Positions 43,110 through 54,908 of a stretch of DNA of 64,000 nucleotides are shown here, in pieces (the first letter of the stretch is position 1; every line of letters begins with the position of its first letter). Under the pieces are notes generated by a model. That model made no database searches. It was not told where the DNA came from and saw only the letters and a program-made list of their open reading frames with translations. Position numbers and translations under genes: made by a program. The DNA comes from Okapia johnstoni. Its lineage: Eukaryota > Chordata > Mammalia > Artiodactyla > Giraffidae. Location of the stretch: the NCBI GenBank assembly GCA_024291935.2, contig JAGTYA010000025.1, positions 11,987,501-12,051,500 of the forward strand, written 5' to 3'.

Positions 43110-44210
43110 TCAAGGACGGGCCTCCAACATAGAAACAACAGACGCCGGAGAGGACATGACAGAATTGAGCCCCCAGGTCCACACCGAAGTCCACAGAAGT
43201 GAGCCAGGCCTTTCCCTCCACCAAACACATAGACTTATTAGGAAGCTACAGTAATTAAAGACAGTTCATCAGAGCAAGTGTTTTTCAAAAAACCACAAAA
43301 TACAATAATAGATGGTGCGTAAACGGTCCTGACGCCCGTGGGAAAACTGTTACACCATAGAAGCTGTAACATACTGCTGGTGAAGTGACAGACCAGGACA
43401 TACGTGGCACTGGGAGACTGGTAATCCACTGAAAGCTTTCAGTGAGTCCCCTGTGTCCTGCCATGGACAAGAGTAAACTCCAAAGGGACTCTGTGCCTAG
43501 ATCTGAAAAGAAGTGTGCTTACCATCATGGAAAGAAGAAGAAAATGCCTTTAGTGGTGTTGGGGTAGGAATGAGCTTCTTGGTCAAGGCACAAAGGATAA
43601 GCTTAATTTTACTGAAATAAATGCAAGTTTTTAGATGAAAAAAGTCACCATCAACAAAGCAAATAGAAGATGTGTGCAAAGCACAGAACTAATGGAGAAT
43701 CCATACCTAGCTATATAAGGACCTCAGAGGAATCAGTAAGAAAAGGACAAAGATCTGAATAGAACATGAGCAGAGAATATGAACAGGCAATTCAGAGAAA
43801 AATAAATTTAAGTAACAAACATGGAAACCTAATAAAGCTCATGAAAACTCAGGAAATGCACATTAAGACAATAATAGGATGGTCTTCAATGCCCGCCTCC
43901 TTGGTGGCAAACGTGAATTGTGACAGAACATCAGCATTGGTGGGAGCGTGGAGTAACGGGGGCTCCCCACTCATGGAGGAGCGTGAGCTGCCACAGACCC
44001 ACTGAGAACAGCCTGGTGTTGCCCATGTGGCCGAGGGTGTGCACACGCCCCATGATCCAGATGTCCCACTGCTGGGTATCGACCTAGAGAACCCCTGGCG
44101 CGTGTGCAGAAGGAAAAACAGACAACAGTGGTCGCTCTCTGTAGCCACCAAAAATAACAGGAAGGAAGCGGAAGCCGCCCGGGTGCTCATCACAGGAAAG
44201 TGAGTGCACC
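43110..44210 (+). mobile_element. Old L1 ORF2, plus strand
   Basis: Ordered L1 landmarks: GGAAGCTACAGTAATTAAAG, AAAGGACAAAGATCTGAATAG, CAGGCAATTCAGAGAAAAAT and TGGTGGGAGCGTGGAGTAAC, then GTGTGCACACGCCCCATG and TGGGTATCGACCTAGAGAAC. Stops and gaps break it. Confidence 0.6.
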
Positions 44211-44379
44211 ACGTCGAAGGCTGTGCAGCTTCATGCTGCAGAGATGGCGGGTGGGGTGCATCAACATCCATGCGCTGTGGAGAGCAGCGGGCGGCAGGAC
44301 GAGACGCACAGGCTGAGGGTAGAAAGTCCACCAAGCTGTTGGAGGTCACGTCCGCGTGCACCGAAAGTGTAAAACAGAA

Positions 44380-45190
44380 TGGCCCAAGAATGAGAGAAAA
44401 GATTCGCAGATCACTTCCTGGTAATGAGTAATATCCAGGATGCACAGAAAACTCCTAAAACTCAACAATGACCAAAAAGCCTGAGACAAAACTATGCGAT
44501 GGGCTTGACCGGCCATTTCTCCAAAGAATACATGGGTGGTTAAAACCACACGCAAAGAGGCTCAGCATCACTAACCCTTAGGGAAATGCACGTGGAAACC
44601 ATGACAAGATGTCACCTCACCCCCACTGGGATGGATAATCTCAGAACAGAAAATAGCAAGCGTTGGCAAGTGTGTGAAGAAGCTGGAACCCCGTGCACTG
44701 TGGGTGGGAGTGTCACACGGGGCAGCCGCTAGGAGAACAGAGCTGAGGGTCCTCAACAAATGCAACAAAATGTCCCTGTGACTCAGAAATGCCACTTCTG
44801 GGGATGTACCCACAGAACTGAAAGCCGGGTCGTGAGATATGCGTGCAACCCAGGGTCACAGCAGCACTTTTACAGTGGATAAAATGTGGAACTAACCCAA
44901 GGCCATGTGGGGATGATGGGTAAACAAAAGGCAGTTTATCCATGGACCTGGAGGGCAGTAGTGGGGTGAGTCCACTTCCGTGAGGGCCCTGGAGGAGTCA
45001 TGTCCGCAGAGACATGTGGAGGGGCTGGGGTGGGGGTGAGGTCAGGGGTAGGTGTTAATGGGGCCAGAGCCTCAGTTTCACAAGGACGGAGCTCTGGAGA
45101 GCTGCACAGTTAGAGATGGTTAAGACGGCAAATTTTATGTTTTGTGTATTTTATTTTAGCACAGTAAGAAAAGACAGAAAAGAACTGAAT
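44380..45190 (+). mobile_element. Old L1 ORF2 end and 3' UTR, plus strand, second copy
   Basis: It repeats L1 landmarks already passed in the preceding element: AGTAATATCCAGGATGCACA, CACTGGGATGGATAATCTCA, TGCCACTTCTGGGGATGTAC, CAGAGACATGTGGAGGGGCT, then AGACGGCAAATTTTATGTTT and an A-rich end. Two old L1 insertions lie head to tail. Confidence 0.6.
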
Positions 45191-46389
45191 GGCAGAACAG
45201 GAAGGAGGCACAGAGAAAACAGATTTGCGAGGAACAAAAAGGGAGTTTAAGTGTAATATGTTTAAAAATTTTCAAAGAAACCGTGGCATGATACTAAGTT
45301 TGTTACATTTGCCAAATTATAGTGGTAAGCGCATGGATACTCGCTATCTTGTTCTCTTCACTTTTCAGTGTTTTGAGAGATTTCACAATAAAAAATAGAT
45401 GAACTATGTCATGAACTCTAGAAAAGAAACAGTATTAGCCTAAAAGGGGAGAAAAAAAATTAATACAAGGGAAAATTACTTTTGTGTTTTTAAATTTCAT
45501 TGGTATTTTCATTGGGAAAACCAAAGCTTGCAAGAGACTCAGAAAGTTGGCCATCAGTCAGTCTTTGTGAGAAGGGACATGGAGGGGTGCAAATTCTGTC
45601 AGGAAAAAACGGAGCTTGAGGTAGAGAGGAGATTTTCCAAAAACATAAGAATTATCTAGTACAACTACTGTCATATATTGTAGACCAATGAAATGGACAA
45701 CTTTCTAGGAAAATGTAAATATTCAAAACCAGCCCAAGAGAAAGATGATTTGAAAAACTTAGTACGTGTGACCCAAGACCCACGTGTGGAGCACCAACCA
45801 GGAGGCAATGGTTTCGTGGGTGCCCCTCGCACACCTGGTTCTGGAACGTGGAAGCAGGGTGCCTCCCTGAGCCTGCTGGCGGAGGAAAGACACGTGTCGC
45901 GAGCCCCTGCATTCCCACCTGACCCCGGGAGAGGCAGGAAGATGAACTGTCACATGACCGGCGTCCCTGCAGCTGGGGGCTCTCAGAGCACATGCCACTG
46001 AGATGCAGCAGACGCTTTCTCGACCCAAGGGGAGGGCCTCCTCCTCCCCCAAGGACCTGGTGCCTGGGCCCGTGGTGGCCACCTGCGCCTGTAGACAGCC
46101 AAGGGGACACAGAAGCACCTACCTCTACGGTTCTTGTCATCGACACCGTGGAGAGGTCTTATTTGTTACTTATGGCTGAGTTATCTCTAAAATAAGCACC
46201 AACCTTGTGTGAAACCCAGTCAGAGACACTGAGAAACTCACAGCCAATCTCATACATAAACAGATGGAAATAATCTCAAATAAAAATTAGCAAGTCGAAG
46301 CCAGCAGTGCATTAAAATGAAATGCCAAGTAGGGCTTAGTCCAGGAACCTAAGGATAATTTAGCATCACAAAAGCCATTAATGTTGTTC
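45191..46389. other. Unassigned region, minor L1 traces
   Basis: 45655-45780 has the L1-like GAAATGGACAACTTTCTAGG; the rest has no named feature. Open frames near 45.65-46.15 kb on the minus strand (164 codons) lack coding bias. Confidence 0.35.
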
Positions 46390-46712
46390 ACTTCATTTAC
46401 AGATTAGAGCAGAGAAGCTGTATGTTCGCCTCAGTAGATGCTAAAAAAGCATTTGATGAAATCCAAAACTAATTCAGAGTAAACATTCTTAGTGAACCAG
46501 GTGTAGATCTGGTCTTCCCTAAATGAACAAAACTTTTATCCAAAACCTGCAGCAAACATCTTACTGGGAGGAATAGAATTCTCATTACAGCCAGCCCAAG
46601 TACACAGGAAAACAGAAGAAGTATAGTTTTGGGAAGAGAGAGAAAGTCATCATTATTTATATGCAAAGTCATCTATGAAAAAATCTAAGAGATTCTACAA
46701 AAGAGCACCTTT
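46390..46712 (+). mobile_element. Old L1 reverse-transcriptase fragment, plus strand
   Basis: GCCTCAGTAGATGCTAAAAA then AGCATTTGATGAAATCCAAA and TTTATCCAAAACCTGCAGCA follow the L1 ORF2 reverse-transcriptase region in order. Broken. Confidence 0.6.
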
Positions 46713-48319
46713 CTGTGGCCTCTTTTTCATGGCTATGAAATAGAGCTTCTAGAAGCATGCACTCTGCGGACTTCTTAACACAATTAATTTCGTACGTGTA
46801 AGGACCTCAGGCAGGTGCCTCCACACGGCCCTAAGTACCAGATCAACATGTAAAAATCAGTGACAGTTCTTCAGGCCAGTAATAACCAATCAGAAATACA
46901 GAACACTTAAAAATTTCCTTCATAAGCACAACTAATCCCCTGAACACCTAGATTCAACCTGAGCAAAGACGCGGCTCAGGCATCGGACAACCAAGCTCCA
47001 TGAAGGAAGTGTGGCCTGGACAGCTGCCCCGGCAGCGGGGGTGGGGGTGGGGGGATACTCACCATCAGGAATCCTTCCCTGGGCCTCAGCGGTTCCTTCC
47101 GAGATGCCCTGGGAGAGTGGACACCCACGGATGCCCAGGATAGGCTGAGAAGTGGTCAGGAGCCTGAGGCACCGGCGTGAGTGGTCCACTTCCCCTCCGG
47201 GGGGCCAGCCTGAGTCGGGCAAGTGGACGTCTGGCATGTGCAGACCCCAGCAGACCCTGCTCCCAGGGCCCACTGCCCCTACAGTGGACATCCAGACTCA
47301 CGAGGCGCTAACGCAGGAGGGCCACTCCCGCCCAACACAGCGGATTATCCGTAAGTTTAGTGTTTGACAACTAATCAGTGAAAATAATATCCCACTCCTA
47401 TAAAACCAACCAGGGCAGCTGCCCACTGCCTCGGGAAACTAACAGGATTGGATTATCTGCTTTCCTGCTTACCCTCTGGCCCCACAGTCCCGGGACTTGA
47501 GGCAGAGACCCAGAAGGTGTGTAACTGAGAGTGGAACTGCCAGATCGCTGGGAGCCTCGGCTTCTACTTCTCTGTCCTCACCAAGCAACCTTCCAGGGGG
47601 CCCATGCCTGCCGCACTCCTACCCATGCGTCACCGCCCTGGCGTTCTTGCCCGCTCTGGGGGTTGTCAGACGCTAACCTCAGCCGCGTGGTGGGTGTGTG
47701 CAGGCCACCGTGACATCAGTGTGTGTCTCCACAGTTCCCTGTTCGTGGTCTTGTTGGCTTTCAGACTCTCTCGTGAAGCTTCTGCAAACCTCTGACCTGC
47801 TTTTCTCTTTCATCGCAGGCCCGTGGTTTGGGCCTCACAGGAGGGACCGTCTCAAGTCTGCACTGTCTCCCCCCCTGCCTGCTTCACACCTTCCTTCACT
47901 GCCTTGACCCTAGCAGCTCTCGTCTGCAATGTGGGCATTGCTTGCTCCCAAGAATATCTGAACATCACCACCCTCACCAACTCAGCCCAGACCCCATCCA
48001 TCTCCCACCCCGATTAAGAGCCTCCTGGTTTGTACCTACATGCTCACAAGGCTGTTACTCAGCTGACAAAAGTTACATCGTTCCCTGGGAGAATCTAACC
48101 CAGAAGGAAATCTCCCCTATAACTTCAGAACTGTCTTATGTAACTGGGTGTTTGGATCTGCATCAGTGTCCAGCATTATAGGTGGTGGTTCTGTCTCTAG
48201 TCTGACGACGTCTCTACAGTCTTGTCTGCAAGCAGGTGATGTGCAGCAGACTTAGACCTCCTTAGACTGTCCCACATTCTGGACTTGTCTCCTTCCTTTC
48301 TGAGGGTATCTCTCCAACA
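46713..48319. other. Unassigned region, no gene supported
   Basis: I see no nameable repeat or exon. Short frames near 47.5-48.2 kb (60-117 codons) overlap in three frames and have no convincing splice context. CCTATAAAACC near 47398 is TATA-like but stands alone. Confidence 0.35.
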
Positions 48320-49465
48320 AACAGTGCTGGGAAACTGATGTCCACACGCAAAAGAATGAAGCTGGACCCTTATCCTAACACCGCATATGAAAAGGAACTT
48401 GAAATGGATCAAAGACCTGAAGGTAAGACCTAACACCATAAAATCTTAGAGAAGAAAATGTGGAGGAAAATGCCATAGCATTGGCTTTGGCACTGATTTC
48501 TTGCCATGACGCCAAAAGCACGGGTGACAAAAATGAAAGATAAATTGGACTTTGTCAAAATTAAAACCTGCTGTGCATCAAAGGACACAATGAAAAGAGT
48601 GAACAGGTAACCTCAGGAATGGGGGAAAATACTCGAAAAACATATACCTGATGGGGGTTAACATCCAGAACATAAAAAGGACTCCTAAAACTCAATAGCA
48701 AGGAAAATTACTTTCAAATGGGCAAAGGACAGGGATAGGCATTTCTCCAAAAAAGACACACAGATGGAGCAGACAAAAAGATGCTCAACATCCCTGATCA
48801 CGAAGGAAAGGCAAATGAAAACCACAAAGTATGACTTCACACCCATTAGGATGGCTGCTGTAAAACAAAGCAAAACACAGAAAATAACAAGCATTGATGA
48901 GGAGGTAGTGAAATCGCAGCCCGTGTGCACCGCTGCTGGGGCCATGTCAATGCAGTGGTGCAGCCTCCACGGAGAACAGGACAGCGGTTTCCCAACAAAC
49001 AGAGCCGTACGATCCAGCACTGTATTCACCCAAGAGAACTGAGAGAGGGTCTCACAGAGACATCTGCACACCACGTTCACAGAAGCAATACTCCACCAGG
49101 TGAAACGTGGAAGCACCTTGCATCCATTGACGGGTGGACAGTAGACGAAGTGTGGTCCACACATGCAGTGTGATCAGATTCCACCTTTGAAAGGAAGGGC
49201 GTCCTGACACCTGCTGCAACACAGATGAACCTGGAGGACACCGTGCAGTGAAGGAAGCCAGTCACACAGGGACAAGTAACTGCACAGACCACTTATATGA
49301 GGTCCTAGAGGACGCATGTCCATGGAGACAGGGAGTGGTGATGGGGCGGGGGTGGGGGAAGGGTAGCGTTTAATGGGGGCGGGGCTTCAGTTTTGCCAGA
49401 CGGACGCATTCTGGAGATGATTGTGATGATGGTGGTTACGCATTTTGAATGTACTTTATGTCACT
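48320..49465 (+). mobile_element. L1 ORF2 end and 3' UTR, plus strand (main part)
   Basis: Long, well ordered match: GCTGGGAAACTGATGTCCAC, TGAAATGGATCAAAGACCTG, AAATTGGACTTTGTCAAAATT, GGCATTTCTCCAAAAAAGAC, ACCACAAAGTATGACTTCAC, GGATGGCTGCTGTAAAACAA and the G-rich GGGGCGGGGGTGGGGGAAGG of the 3' UTR. It is one old L1 tail, cut by a SINE at 49466. Confidence 0.75.
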
Positions 49466-49565
49466 GGAGGGAGATGCGAACTCCAGTATTCTGGCCTGGA
49501 GAATGCCGTGGACTATATAGTCCACCGGGTCACAAAGAGTCGGGCACGACTGAGTGACTTTCACT
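49466..49565 (+). mobile_element. Bov-tA SINE right half inserted in an L1 tail
   Basis: GGAGGGAGATGCGAACTCCAG to GTGACTTTCAC, the right part of Bov-tA, 5'-truncated. The L1 3' end resumes right after. Confidence 0.85.
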
Positions 49566-49645
49566 AATGTTGCTGAACTGGACATTTCAAATAATTAAGA
49601 TGATGAATTTTATGTCCTGTGTAGTTCATCACAAAAAAATTTGGG
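49566..49645 (+). mobile_element. L1 3' end (continuation)
   Basis: GCTGAACTGGACATTTCAAA, then GATGAATTTTATGTCCTGTG and an A-rich end. Finishes the copy that begins at 48320. Confidence 0.6.
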
Positions 49646-51361
49646 GAAGATAATAAACTACCAGATTTTTTTAAAAATATGCTGTGCTTCTTGGTCATAA
49701 CTCACACGGCTGTGCAAGCAACTCTGTGCTCCTTAGACTGGGCGCCCGACACTAACCAATGGGGCTTTTCAGTCCACGTACTTAGTTTCTCAAGTCCATA
49801 CTGTGAGTAACAGGACCCTTATCAAGTGATTTATTTCATTTAAAATTACTGAATTAATAGATCCTCATTATAAAAACCAGAAAATGTGTAAGAGCAGAAA
49901 TGGGGAAAGTATGATGAGCTGTGATTCTGTCTCCCACAGGCCATCTGTCACGGTTTGGAACCACACTCCAAGACCGTTCTCACACACAGATACGTTTCTT
50001 TTACTCACCAAAAAAGCAATCAGCTTGCATAAACTGCATTGTAACCTGCCTTTTCTATTTCATAATACATCATGGAAAATTTTCCTTACTAATCAATAAA
50101 CTTTTATTAGTTTTATCCAAGCCCTCCCTATATAATTTTCTGAGCTAATCTCCTATTATTTGAATTGATTAGATGAGTTCATATTTGGAAGGTATTTAGG
50201 ACAACGTCTGGCACCTGATAAATGCTATATAAATAATTTCAAGTGTTTTAAACACCCATGAGAATATGGGAGAAACTGGCAAATCCCGAGTCATGAAGGA
50301 AGGTTTTTTAACACTCACTTCTCAGAAAACTGCAAATCAAGTTCACGAAAATGGAGGAAGCTAAGAGAACTGAATGTCGTGGGTGACTCAACAGTCCCTG
50401 CAAAGCCACCTTCTCACCCGATTGCCCTCCCTGGCCCCACGCCTTTGTCCTCGCAGTCATCCCCACCTTTTTTCAGTGAACTCTGTCCAACCTCCTGGCT
50501 GCTGTCCCCACGTCTGCCTGGTCCATTGGCTCACGCACGGCGCACGGCTCGGTCACTCAAACTCGTGCCCACCTCCCCCTTCCAGCCCAGCTCTGCTGGG
50601 GCTCCCTCACTCTGGCCTGCTAGCGCCTGACCGGCCCCCCCAGCGCCCTGACTTTGGGCTCTGCCACTGGCCTTGTGGGCGCCTGGAGGGGTGTGGTCCC
50701 CGTGGGGGCCCTGGTCAGCAGGCTTCCTTTGCCTCTGAGGCCCCGGCTCCCGGACCCCTTCTCCCAGCAGGACAGGACCCGATGAGCTCTTCCCAGAATA
50801 GACCCCCACCCACATCCTGCCTTTTGTCTGCAGAAAAACTTGAGTCAAAAAGTAAATTTAATCAGAGAAGTGAGAAAATGCATAAGGAAAGGAAAACTAT
50901 CAAGCAAGACAAAATAATAATAGTTGAGCCATTAAACAAAGTCAAGACCTTTAATTCCTCCTCAAGGACCATAGATACCATTCTGAGCCGTGTTCCTTGA
51001 ACTGTTTTGCAGACACCGAAACCCACCCCAGGTGAGAGACATTAACTGTATGTTGCCCACAAGCATGCAAAACCCAGACTGGCTGGAACTGGAAGGCGGA
51101 TGATGCTGACTCCCGATGACCTCACCACCAGCCAATCAGAAGACAAGCTGACCACACCCTGCTCCCTGGGCACTTCAGACTCCTCACTGTTCCCTCCGGG
51201 GGGGACACACAGTCTTGAGGGCATTAGGCCCTGTTCCCACAGCAGCCCCCTCTGCCTAGCAAGGCAATACAGCTACTCTTTCCTACTTCACTTAAAACTG
51301 CATTTCTGTGAGCACAGGTGAACAGAGGTGAAGAAGTGAATAGTGAGTGAGTGTAGGATAA
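49646..51361. other. Unassigned region with a small MIR fragment
   Basis: A MIR 3' fragment may lie at 50163-50245 (GACAACGTCTGGCACCTGAT). Between 50.37 and 51.0 kb a 208-codon frame is open, but overlapping frames and lack of splice sites argue against a gene. Confidence 0.35.
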
Positions 51362-51534
51362 TTGCTCTAAAGTGTCCGACTCTTTGGGACCCCCTGGACT
51401 GTAGCCTGCCAGGCTCCTCTGTCCATGGGATTCTCCAGGCAAGAATACTGGAGTGGGTTTCCATTTCCTTCTCCAGGGGATCTTCCTGACCCAGGGATTG
51501 AACCTGGGTCTCCTGCATTGTAGGCAGATGCCAG
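51362..51534 (-). mobile_element. Bov-tA SINE, minus strand
   Basis: The plus strand reads TGTCCGACTCTTTGGGACC through GTCTCCTGCATTGTAGGCAG, the antisense of a nearly complete Bov-tA. Confidence 0.9.
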
Positions 51535-52892
51535 GGGCACCTTTAATGGCCCCCATGGCTGCCAGCCTGTCCTCCAGAGACACTGAGTTCCTCTCACTCT
51601 CTCCAGGAGTGGCCCTGTGCCTCCTCCTGTCGCCAGCGCTGTCAGCCTTTTAACCCTGGGCCTCTGTGATGGTGCAAGCTAGAGCTTCAGGGCTTATGTG
51701 ATCTCAGGAGTGACCAGCATCGCAGAGCGGTAGGAAGGGGAGCCACTCCCCTCCCAGCAGATAGTAGCAGCTGACATCACCCTGGCCAACTCCTCTGGCG
51801 TCCCCTTCCTCCAGATACCATTCTCCGTTTTCAGCTCCGCACTTGACACAGAATTCAGCTCCTTCACCTCGTCTCCTCCCACACCCCTCCCGTGTTCAGA
51901 CACCTCTGGGTCCTCCCAAGTGCGTCCACCCCAGCACCCATCCAGTGTGCCGGGTCCTGGCCAGCCTGGCTCACAGCGTTATCAGGCCCTCCCTGCCTGG
52001 TCCCAGAAACGCGAACTCCACGGCAAAGCAAATACCATAATAAAAGGAGTCACATGAATTCTTTGGTTTCCTAGTGCTTATAAAGCTTGTGTTTGCACTA
52101 TACTGCAGCCTATTAAGTGTGAAATTGCATTATGTCTAAAAAAGTACACAGCTTAATATAAAAATACTTGACTGCTAGAATACACAGCTATCATCTAAGC
52201 CTTCAGAAAGTTCATCCAAGTTCACTGATTGCCGATCGCCGTAACAAACATGATGATAACACAAAAGCTTGAAACACCACAACAATACCAAAATGTGACA
52301 CAGAGACACAGAGGGAGCAAAGGCTGTTGGAAAAACAGCACCAGAAAAGTTGCTCGACACAGTCACTGCAAGCCTTCAATTTGCAAAAAAAATGCAGATC
52401 TCGGAAGCGCAGTCAAGCGAAACTCCATGAACCGCCTACCTGTGTCCTGGTCATCTCCTCCCAGGCGGGCACCCACAGCTCCACGGAGCGGATATGCTTG
52501 CAGTTTTCTGAGGAAAGACACACAGGAGATGAACTCAGCATCTTGCAAGTCTTACAGTACTTTTTCTCTGTCCTCACAGCTAATTTATATTCTGCTTGGG
52601 CTCAGACTTCTAAGCTGGAAAATCACTTTCCTTTAAAATGTTGGAGCTGTTACTCTATTTCTCCCAGCTTTCAAGACGGGGGTGACGTCTGAAGCTGCTG
52701 CAGTTCTGAAATCAGCTTTGTTTTACCTGGGGATATGGGCTTTCCCCTGTACTGGTCCTGAAGTTTCACAGCACTTTGCGCAGCCTGTTCACTCCACAAA
52801 CATACTCCAAGCTTCTGGGAAGTTTTCCTGACTCGTATCTTTGCTTAACTCTCCACCATTGTCTAGTCTGTATTCTAGAATTCTCTCTCCTT
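51535..52892. other. Unassigned region, no gene seen
   Basis: No repeat or exon recognised. The 52.2-52.7 kb frames of about 120-135 codons show no splice or coding signature. Confidence 0.35.
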
Positions 52893-53066
52893 TTTTTTCC
52901 TGATGTGGACCATTTTTGAAGTCTTTATTGGATGTTACAACACTGCCTCTGTTTTGTGTCTTGGCCCTTTGGCCATGAGGCATTTCAGCTCCCCAGCCTG
53001 GGCTGGAACTGGCAACCCCTGCACTGACAGCATGGGATCTCAACCAGCGGACCAGCAGGGGAGTCC
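52893..53066 (-). mobile_element. CHR-type SINE, minus strand
   Basis: The plus strand reads GGACCATTTTTGAAGTCTTT through GGACCAGCAGGGGAGTCC, the antisense of a CHR-family SINE. It has a T-rich left flank. Confidence 0.75.
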
Positions 53067-53963
53067 TGAATTCTTACCGACGTCTAACAACCCTTTTCTT
53101 AGTTTCTCTCTCATTTTTCTACGCTCAGGGGGACTTTCTTCAACCTTACCATCCAACACTGTGTTTCTCATCTCAGCCATTTAACTTGCAAGGTCTTGGC
53201 TCTAAATGCCTTGAAAGGCCAGATCTTGTTCATGTTGCAAGGGTACAGTCTATCTCTCTGAGGACAGAGTTAACGTCTTTTCTGACTTTGTCTCTCTACG
53301 TCATCTTTGTCCTACAAGCTTCGTCTCTTCAGTCGTGTTTTGTTCTTTGTCTTTGCGGCAGCTGCCTTAATGGTGTCTCTGTGTCTGATCGTGGTGGTTC
53401 AGTCTCTGTTGTGTAGCCACGGGGTTTCCCGGAAGCCGAGCAAGCTTGGCCGTGGTCTCCTCACTAGGAGTGGGCACTGAAGAGCTGTGAGCATGGCTCA
53501 GACATGCTGGCCTCACACTGGGGAGTCGCCAGAGCCCCCGCCTCTGAGTCCAACTCCCCAGAGGATGACGAGGCGTGTCCACTTCCCTAAGGGGACCGGG
53601 GCCCACGCTGCGTGCCCAGGGGGGCTGGGGTCTCAGCAGAAGGCAGACGCCTGCCCACTCCAGCCCTGCCTCCACCTCCAGGCAGAGAAGGGATGTCTAG
53701 CCCCCTCTGCCAGTCCTTCTGGATTGGCTGCTTGTCAGTCCTTGAAAGCTTAGCCCACCTCTTCAGCCTCCTTCACCCATCTCCTCGCCGCCACCAACTC
53801 AACAACTGACTGATGCTCAGCTCTGCCTGCTGCAGGCTAGGGCCACTCCTGCTCCCCCTCCACCAGGTCAGGGCTGTGTGGCCCCTGCCGCTCCCCAATT
53901 CCTGCCATTTCCTCTCATGTGATTGTAATTCCTGTTGCCTGCCTTTATAAATAAAGCCCCCTC
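53067..53963. other. Unassigned region, no gene seen
   Basis: Nothing recognisable. Confidence 0.35.
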
Positions 53964-54180
53964 GGGGCTTCCCTGGTGGCTCAGATGGTAAAGAATCTGC
54001 CTGTAATGCGGGAGACCCGGGTTCAATTCCTGGATCAGGAAGATCCCCTGGAGGAGGGCATGGCAACCCATCCCAGTATTCTTGCCTGGAGAATCCCATG
54101 GACAGAGGAGCCTGGTGGGCTACAGCCCATGGGGTTGTGAACAGTCAGACACGACTGAGCAACTGTCACTTTCACTTTTT
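53964..54180 (+). mobile_element. Bov-tA SINE, full length
   Basis: Head GGGCTTCCCTGGTGGCTCAG, middle GAAGATCCCCTGGAGGAGGG and tail GAGCAACTGTCACTTTCAC. Well preserved. Confidence 0.95.
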
Positions 54181-54362
54181 CGCTTAGTCATCTGTGAGTG
54201 GGTGTGGGAGGATGAGAATCTGTGCACTCAAGCTCTGTTTACTAGTCTGAATATCTTTGGTGGGCATTTATCAGCGTCTTGTCTCTACCCCCACTTTCTA
54301 TGGCATTTTTTAGGTTCTTTTCCCATTTCTCCATGGAGTTGTTTCTCATTGTTTCAATACTG
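54181..54362. other. Unassigned spacer
   Basis: No feature recognised. Confidence 0.3.
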
Positions 54363-54908
54363 TTAATAAGACGCTTGCTCCTTGGAGGAAAAGCTGTGAC
54401 AAACCTAGAAAGCATGTTAAAAAGCAGAGACATTACTTTGCTGACAAAGGTCCGTCTAGTCAAGGCTATGGTTTTCCCAGTAGTCATGCATGGATGAGAG
54501 AGTTGGACTTTAAAGAAAGCTGAGCACCAAAGAATTGATGCTTTTGAACTGTAGTGATGGAGAAGACTCTTGAGAGTCCCTTGGACTGCCAGGAGATCCA
54601 ACCAGTCCATCCTAAAGGAAATCAGTCCTGAATATTCATTGGAAAGACATGCTGAAGCTGAAACTCCAATACTTTGGCTACCTGATGCAAAGAACCGACT
54701 CACTGGAAAAGACCCTGATGCTAGGAAAGATTGAAGACACGAGGAGAAGGGGATGACAGAGGATGAGATGGTTGGATGGCATCACCCACTCAATGGACAT
54801 GAGTTTGGGTAAACTCCAGGAGTTGGTGATGGACAGGGAGGCCTGGCATGCTTCAGTCCATGGGGTAGCAAAGAGTTGGACTAGACTGAGTGACTAAACA
54901 GAACTGAA
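54363..54908 (+). mobile_element. BovB LINE 3' end, plus strand
   Basis: AAGACGCTTGCTCCTTGGAG through GACTGAGTGACTAAACAGAAC. It covers the C-terminal ORF and 3' end. It reads AGCTGAGCACCAAAG at the site where the inverted pair shows a deletion. Confidence 0.93.
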